NCBI RefSeq assembly: GCF_037392515.1
Contig: NC_090283.1
Span: 37,836,249-37,900,248 of the forward strand
From: Haliotis asinina
Taxonomy: Eukaryota; Mollusca; Gastropoda; Lepetellida; Haliotidae
Reading direction: 5' to 3'
Length of the DNA stretch: 64,000 bases
Of the stretch, positions 60,201 to 64,000 are shown piece after piece. The translations under genes were made by a program, and so were the position numbers. Position 1 is the stretch's first letter, and each line of letters opens with the position of its first letter. Below the pieces are notes generated by a model. It searched no databases and had not been told where the DNA came from. It saw nothing but the letters and a program-made list of their open reading frames with translations.

Positions 60201-63200
60201 CATCATATTTAAGACCAAGCTTTATCTAGGGAATGTGCAGTGACCTGGTGACCTTCAGTAAATTTTCAAGGTCATATGTACGGATTGGAATATCTTTAAT
60301 ACTTTAGATTCTTTTCATATTTAGTATCTAGGTTTATCTAGGGAAGGTGCAGGGACGAGTGGTGACCTTCAGTTAATTTTCAAGGTCACAGCAACTATTT
60401 TTTAAGAGTTTCATACACTTGTCAAGGTGTAAGTGACTCTAAAAAACTACAGTGCAAGATACCAAGAGAGTTTGAGAGTAATGTTTTTGTTGACCTTTTA
60501 TTCATCTTAAACTATGACCTTCACTTTCATTCTCATGACACTGTGGGCACCACTTTTTGGGTGGTCCAGGCCCAAGCCACTGGCCATACCTCTGGATAGA
60601 CGTATGGCCTGTTGTCTGCTGGTATCTCTGCCAAGTGGCTACTAGGGGCTTGTCCCATTGCATCTCTTGGTGTGCCAGTAATGGGTAAATCCATTTCAGT
60701 GGATGAGTCTCTTTTGTCTAGGTACGGTTTGACCTTGACCCAAGATATGATGCTCCAAACCACTTGTTGCTGTCGGATCCTCTGAGACCTCTGTACTCTA
60801 CCTCGGGTGTTTACTCCAAGTCACCTCTTGACCACGATAGTGTGACTTCTGGGGATTGAAATGAGGAAGATATGGAGAACAATGAGGTGATGGTAGGGGT
60901 TGGGGGTAAGGTTAAGACCTCTTTCGGATCATCATTTAGGGATGTGCATGAACACATTGCAGCAGTTCTTCCTCAGGTGGTTGTTTCCAAGCCGGGGCCT
61001 GATTCTATGGAATCCCGGTCATCGGCGTATGCACCATCTAATGGGAGGCACTGAAGTGTTCGTGTTGTGTTTATGTTTGGAAATGGATGGGGCTTACGCT
61101 TCAGGAAAAAGATGGAGTTATGCAGACAAACTCCTTTGTTCTAAAAATGATTTGCTACAGGGATTGAGTTACTAATTTCATTCTGCATTATTGTGCCAAA
61201 TGCAGTATTGTGTGAATGTTGCAGCTAGAAGTATTTGAAATTGGTCAGTTCCACAGTAAACTTACCTTGTCTGCCATCTTGTATCTCTCAAGTGGGTGCT
61301 GCCATTAGATGGCCAATACAAGGGCCTCAGTTTTAATCAGAGGCCCAGGAACCAGGATGCAAACTCATCTTGATTCCAGGTCAGTTAGCCAGAGTACAGG
61401 GTTGGTGTTGGTTCTCCTCAAAAAGTCAGACCTTACTTTGATGCAGGATCTGGATTTCTTGGGGTCACAGTTCAATACTGCCACAAGTATTATGTCCCAG
61501 TCACAAGACTGCATTTTCAAAGTCCAGAGCACTGTCTTACAGCAGGCTCTGGCACAGCTGTGGTCCCATTCAAGCTTTGAGACAGTTCTCTAGGTGCCAG
61601 AGTGGTTGCTTCCTCACCTATGGTGGTGGCCAGCATTGAGAATTTATCCAGAGGGATCCCTCTGGAATCTCTGATGTCGATGCCTCCCTAATGGGTTGGG
61701 GCAGTGTAGAAAGGAACCAGTCAGTCTTAGGCATGAGATTGGAGACAGGGTCAAGTCTACACATAAACATGTTAGAATTGGGGGCAGTCTGATTGTTGTT
61801 CAATAGCTTTGTGGAGCAGTTTCACACCCAGGTGATTCATCTAGAGACAGACAACCAGATGGCCGTGACTTATATCCTCAAGCAAGGTGGCACAATGTCT
61901 CTGTCTCTCCTGCAGGAGGCATGGCAGTTTCTGCTATGATGCGACCAGTATGAAATTTAGGTCATACCCATTTATCGGAAAGGAAGAGGCAACATAAGAG
62001 CAGATACACTCTCTTATTGTATTTTGGATCGGGGGATATTCGAGGTTATCTTCCAGTTGTCTGGGTCGTTCCAGGTAGATTTGTTTGCCTAGGGGCTGAC
62101 AAACCAATCCCAAGCAGCTGAATGGGAATGGTTCCACCAATACCATTGATTCCCAATGTCCTGTTGCACCTAGCAACCCAGCCAGCTCAACTATTTGTAC
62201 TCCTTGTATCACTTTGGTTGGTTCATAGCTGGTTTCTGGTTGTCATCAGGTTTCTTTGTCACCCGCCTGTACTACTACCTTTTTGATCAGACTTACTATC
62301 CCGGCATGTGAATCCCAGGATTTATTGTGTGGCCTGGCCACTGTCCAGAATCCCCTCCAAGCAGGTGGAATTCCTGCAGCGGTTACACACACAATTCTGA
62401 CTTCATGGTGGGATTTCATAAACATTCACATTGAGGATAGATGAACCTGTTACGCATGCTGGTGTGTCGACAGTGGGATTCTTGAGTTTTTACTGTCTCG
62501 ATTAGAGAATCTGCCTTTCACATGGCTGTTGATGGTGCATTTTTGGTTAACCAAGCTCTTATACAGCATTTTTAGCAGGTGTGGACAGAATCCATCCAGC
62601 TATCCGGTGGACTAGTCTGCCATTGGTCTGTCATATTTGATTGGCACTCTGGTCCTCTTTTTCATAACCTGTTGGCTTGTTCTCTCCAGCTGTTGACATG
62701 GAGGACTACTTTTCTTGTGGCAGTAACATTCTACAAGACAGGTAGGCGAAAAACATGCTATATTTGCCTGACCCCAAACTCACCATCTTTCATAAAGACA
62801 TAGTCAGTATTAGATCACCAGACTCTTACTGTCCTAAGAGAGACAACATGCACTTGTCGTAGATGTACATAAGACCCTGCAGTCTTATATCAAGTGAACA
62901 GAGGATATCTGCAGTGATAACCAATTGTTCTGCTGTTATGGTGTTGTTAAGGCTGGTCTTCCTGCAAACAAGGAAACCATTTGCAGGTGACTTGTCTGTG
63001 CCATTTGTTTGAGTTGTGTACGTAAATGTCTATTTCCTCCTGAGGGGTTGAAAGCTCACTTGGTTAGAGCTGTTGTCTCTTCTGAGGTTGGTTAATGTGC
63101 ACCTGAAAACACTTCTTGTTGAACTGAGTGAGTATAACACCTCAAATGGTAGACTTCAACTAAAATAAGAGGCTGGCTATATCCAGTCAGGTGTACCACT

Positions 63201-64000
63201 TCATTTCAAAATTGAGAGTACAGAATATGTTCCAGAAGTGATCTCATCGGTGGTATTGTTAACAGGATGATGTTATCCTCAACCGTCATAATAGGCACAG
63301 CACCAGGAAGTGTTGTAACATCAGTCTACTGCAGGTCTATTTGTATTGATCAGTTGCCATTTAGATATGTATTACTTTGGGCCCATCCAGCCCTATGAGG
63401 GGTTTGGTAGACTAACAGCTAGTCTCTGAAATGAACATGTGTTACTGAAAAAACGTTCATAGTGAAAAAAAATAATATAATGAAATGGAGCCCTGAGGCT
63501 TTCTTCATTTTCAGAAGCTATGGAAATCTAGACTTGCCACATTTTCTAGACTTGCATGGGCTCTCTTGGTTATTTATATGTCAGGGTCTGTACGACAGAC
63601 TAGGGGTTTGGCAATCAAGTGTTATAGGAATATTTTTATAAGAATTTTGGACTGTATCAACAGTGTCTATAATTCTTCCACATCTATGACACTTTAGTTG
63701 TAGATCCACCAATCTGTCCCCTAGAAATCCTGGAGTTCCTTACTTTGGTACGTACCTCAGTGAAAATTAAGAGGTTTTTATGAGTTTCCATTATATGGGA
63801 GATAACTCCTACAGATGTCACTTGGAGGATCACCTGTCAGAGAGACAACACAAAAAACAGTGGACTTAAGTTTTTAAATATAGCCAAATCAGGTATTTCA
63901 GGAAGAAGTTTAATTAAAAGTTAGATGTTGTATCCTTAGAAGTATCATTATTGTTGATAATGTCCAATGTGTCCAATGTTACATGTTGCAGGGACAGCTG
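45241..64000 (+). CDS. EIF2A: EIF2A, 5' part (exons 1-8 and the start of 9)
   Basis: Gene-level entry. eIF2A is a WD-repeat/beta-propeller protein implicated in non-canonical initiator-tRNA delivery and non-AUG initiation. Exons, all +: 45241-45259, 45725-45794, 48622-48696, 49350-49468, 51435-51534, 53206-53288, 57693-57793, 58144-58261 and 63992 onward. Phases agree throughout, giving 228 codons before the ninth exon. Landmarks against vertebrate EIF2A (585 residues): LRGSEGIWMTYGPP, FSLDGSLFAWC, SPLGNIVAAWKHYS, SPNLILFNTKTGECVKEF, CCRNVNNELHFFENNDF, KLHLQKVSEFELAP and FVRVYQYPNFGGPSAALANK then SFFKAERVTMVWNK. The rest of the propeller and the C-terminal helical part lie beyond the window. 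Several introns carry arrays built from their own splice sites. Confidence 0.97.
45260..45724 (+). other. EIF2A intron 1
   Basis: 465 bp. No feature recognised. Confidence 0.85.
45725..45794 (+). CDS. EIF2A: EIF2A exon 2
   Basis: A 70-nt exon between CAATTGTAG and GTGAGT, encoding (L)RGSEGIWMTYGPPNLGSAPA then FH(G). Confidence 0.95.
46027..46323 (-). mobile_element. full-length SINE-like repeat with 14 bp target duplication
   Basis: The body 46041-46309 reads ACTCGTGAAGGTCCCGGGGT ... to the tail AAAACTAAACTCACTCACTC. CATGTCAGTACGAG occurs exactly at 46027-46040 and 46310-46323. Strand - marks it as opposite to the copies at 28.8 and 47.5 kb. If the CTCA repeat is the 3' tail, the transcript strand would be + here. 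Confidence 0.96.
47497..47788 (+). mobile_element. full-length SINE-like repeat with 12 bp target duplication
   Basis: The body 47509-47776 runs from GTGAGTGAGTGAGTTTAGTT to GGGACCTTCACGGGTC. ACATAAAGATGA occurs at 47497-47508 and 47777-47788. Third copy in the window with an intact target duplication. Confidence 0.95.
48040..48512 (+). repeat. dispersed repeat, copy 2
   Basis: Partner of 6631-7055 in the same orientation, moderately diverged, with a local duplication of AAAGTCATGACTGAATATTT around 48225-48285. The rest of EIF2A intron 2 (45795-48621), apart from this and two SINEs, shows no recognised feature. Confidence 0.75.
48622..48696 (+). CDS. EIF2A: EIF2A exon 3
   Basis: A 75-nt exon between TATTTTCAG and GTAGGG. 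It encodes (G)DQTNTCRAMTFSLDGSLFAW and CTSE, matching CKVCIFSKDGTLFAWGNGE of vertebrates. Confidence 0.93.
49350..49468 (+). CDS. EIF2A: EIF2A exon 4
   Basis: A 119-nt exon between GTCTTCAG and GTTTGT. It encodes (S)ISIVETASDRLVQKIDISKV, then VELQLSPLGNIVAAWKHYS. The acceptor was chosen because it keeps phase and aligns without a gap to the vertebrate EKVNIISV segment. The donor GTTTGT is weak. Confidence 0.88.
49592..51410 (+). repeat. 39 bp tandem array, about 46 copies, ending at the EIF2A exon 5 acceptor
   Basis: The unit is TTGAATATTGTGCACACACT plus GAATGTGGTGAGATGTCTG. GTGG/GAAG, CAG/CTG and TAT/TGT variants are mixed along the array. Since 39 is 13 codons, the array is open in several frames on both strands (ORFs of 590 codons on + and 548 on -). 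The last units degrade into GCTGAATGTCCTGGGATGTG followed by TTTCAG, the functional 3' splice site of exon 5. Each good unit also carries a GTGAGA donor-like core. Confidence 0.97.
51435..51534 (+). CDS. EIF2A: EIF2A exon 5
   Basis: A 100-nt exon after GTGTTTCAG. It encodes (V)DPETKQGSPNLILFNTKTGE, CVKEFNQKKQIN and the first two bases of a Trp codon. The only junction that keeps frame with exon 6 and restores the conserved NWCPxWS motif uses a GC donor, CTG|GCAAGT, at 51535. Confidence 0.94.
51535..53050 (+). repeat. 30 bp tandem array, about 50 copies, starting at the exon 5 GC donor
   Basis: The unit is GCAAGTCACTACATACTAGT plus ACCATCACCT, with A/G alternation giving ACAAGT or GCAAGT. The first unit begins exactly at the intron's first base. 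The period is 10 codons, so a 561-codon + frame (repeating SHYILVPSPA) runs through it in a frame different from EIF2A. Confidence 0.97.
53055..53210 (+). repeat. 63 bp repeat of the exon 6 acceptor, about 2.5 copies
   Basis: AG|GTGTCCCCAGTG at 53080, AG|GTGACCACAGTG at 53143 and the real exon start AG|GTGTCCCCAATG at 53206 are spaced 63 bp apart. TTGTTGCTGAGTGAGTTA lies between copies. Use of either upstream AG would bring an in-frame stop. Confidence 0.85.
53206..53288 (+). CDS. EIF2A: EIF2A exon 6
   Basis: An 83-nt exon between TTGTTGCAG and GTCAGT. It encodes (W)CPQWSQDEGICCRNVNNELH and FFENNDF, matching CPSWSEDETLCARNVNNEVHFFENNNF. The donor GTCAGT is non-optimal. Confidence 0.96.
53289..57692 (+). 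other. EIF2A intron 6, 4.4 kb
   Basis: Contains a short SINE tail fragment (53378-53420, GGAATATTGCTGAGTGCCGC) and a 71 bp array. The rest, 53425-56800, shows nothing recognisable beyond AT-rich sequence and a short (TGCG)n run near 55045. Confidence 0.75.
56806..57425 (+). repeat. 71 bp tandem repeat, about 9 copies
   Basis: Units contain TTTGTTGGTGATGACAGAAA, CTTTAATGCTGCATTTTGAC and ATATTACGTTTGTAACGTGT. The first units are shorter and more diverged. It ends about 270 bp upstream of the exon 7 acceptor and shows no resemblance to it. Confidence 0.95.
57693..57793 (+). CDS. EIF2A: EIF2A exon 7
   Basis: A 101-nt exon between TCTCCTCAG and GTGAGA. It encodes (E)NIKTKLHLQKVSEFELAPCP then APYILSAYVPGAK. 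Confidence 0.96.
57794..58143 (+). other. EIF2A intron 7
   Basis: 350 bp. No feature recognised. Confidence 0.85.
58144..58261 (+). CDS. EIF2A: EIF2A exon 8
   Basis: A 118-nt exon between CCCTGCAG and GTAATT. It encodes GQPSFVRVYQYPNFGGPSAA then LANKSFFKAERVTMVWNKQ and one base. Very close to vertebrate SFVRLYQYPNFAGPHAALAN. Confidence 0.97.
59160..59218 (-). repeat. SINE internal fragment
   Basis: AACCCACGCTTGTCATAAGA and GGCGACTAATGGGATCAGGT then GGTCAGGG match the interior of the 46041 copy. No ends present. Confidence 0.7.
59590..60410 (+). repeat. degenerate long-period repeat, about 115-160 bp units
   Basis: GACCTTCAGTTRATTTTCAA followed by GGTCA recurs near 59797, 59950, 60110, 60250 and 60365, each preceded by AAGCTTTATCTAGRGAAG-like and ATATCTCAAGAACC-like segments. 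Units vary in length and are diverged. No coding function seen. Confidence 0.8.
60500..63420 (+). mobile_element. decayed DIRS/Ngaro-type (tyrosine recombinase) retroelement 2
   Basis: Broken + strand frames, in order: a gag-like start (60872, SSFRDVHEHIAAVLPQVVVS); an RNase H domain at about 61675-62110 with DASLMGWGSVERNQS, HINMLELGAV, LETDNQMAVTYILKQGGTMS, YRKGRGNIRADTLS and FQVDLFA; then a tyrosine recombinase region from about 62690 with LLTWRTTFLVAVT, IFHKDIVSIRSPDSYCPK and a late AHLVRAVVSS box with H-x-x-R spacing near 63055. Stops and frame changes throughout make it inactive. The reverse transcriptase is largely missing. Borders are approximate. Confidence 0.85.
63992..64000 (+). 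CDS. EIF2A: EIF2A exon 9, first 9 bases
   Basis: ATGTTGCAG followed by GGACAGCTG at the window end. Joined to exon 8 it reads WNKQ-G-TA, matching vertebrate WNKKATAVLV in phase and residues. Truncated by the window edge. Confidence 0.75.

Larger units (their letters stand above)
58262..63991 (+). other. EIF2A intron 8, 5.7 kb
   Basis: Contains a SINE fragment, a diffuse GGTCA-rich repeat region and a decayed DIRS-type element. 58265-59150 holds nothing recognised. Confidence 0.8.

Overview
This is eukaryotic genomic DNA: intron-rich, AT-rich, with GT-AG splicing and abundant short dispersed and tandem repeats. A roughly 265-270 bp SINE-like repeat carrying the string TTTAGTTTTACGCCGCACTC at one end recurs in both orientations. 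From memory this repeat is typical of abalone (Haliotis) and related vetigastropods, so a gastropod mollusc is the best guess. The genus is inference.

Three protein-coding genes were assembled exon by exon, with reading phase checked across every junction. (1) Positions 469-38409, + strand: the 3' part of a PP2A regulatory subunit B'' gene (PPP2R3A/B, PR72/PR130/PR70 family). Fourteen coding exons give 538 residues plus a stop; the 5' end lies outside the window. (2) Positions 44859-43592, - strand: a complete three-exon SERP1/RAMP4 gene of 64 residues. (3) Positions 45241 to beyond 64000, + strand: the first eight coding exons of EIF2A (228 residues), with the first bases of a ninth at the right edge. 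SERP1 and EIF2A are head-to-head across 381 bp, the arrangement recalled for the human locus.

Most remaining sequence is intron. It holds tandem arrays with periods 89, 60, about 30, 34, 40, 39, 30, 63 and 71 bp; several SINE copies, three with perfect 12-15 bp target duplications; a decayed Tc1-like transposase; two decayed tyrosine-recombinase (DIRS/Ngaro-type) retroelements; a hAT-like element with a nested SINE; a MITE-like inverted repeat; and an unnamed dispersed repeat present twice.

The most unusual feature is that several arrays sit on splice junctions and their units copy the junction. A 40 bp array repeats the 5' splice site of a PP2A B'' exon, including 14 coding bases. A 30 bp array begins exactly at a GC-type 5' splice site of EIF2A exon 5. 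A 39 bp array runs into the 3' splice site of the same exon. A 63 bp unit repeats the 3' splice site of EIF2A exon 6. The very long ORFs over 49.5-53.1 kb are by-products of repeat periods divisible by three, not genes.
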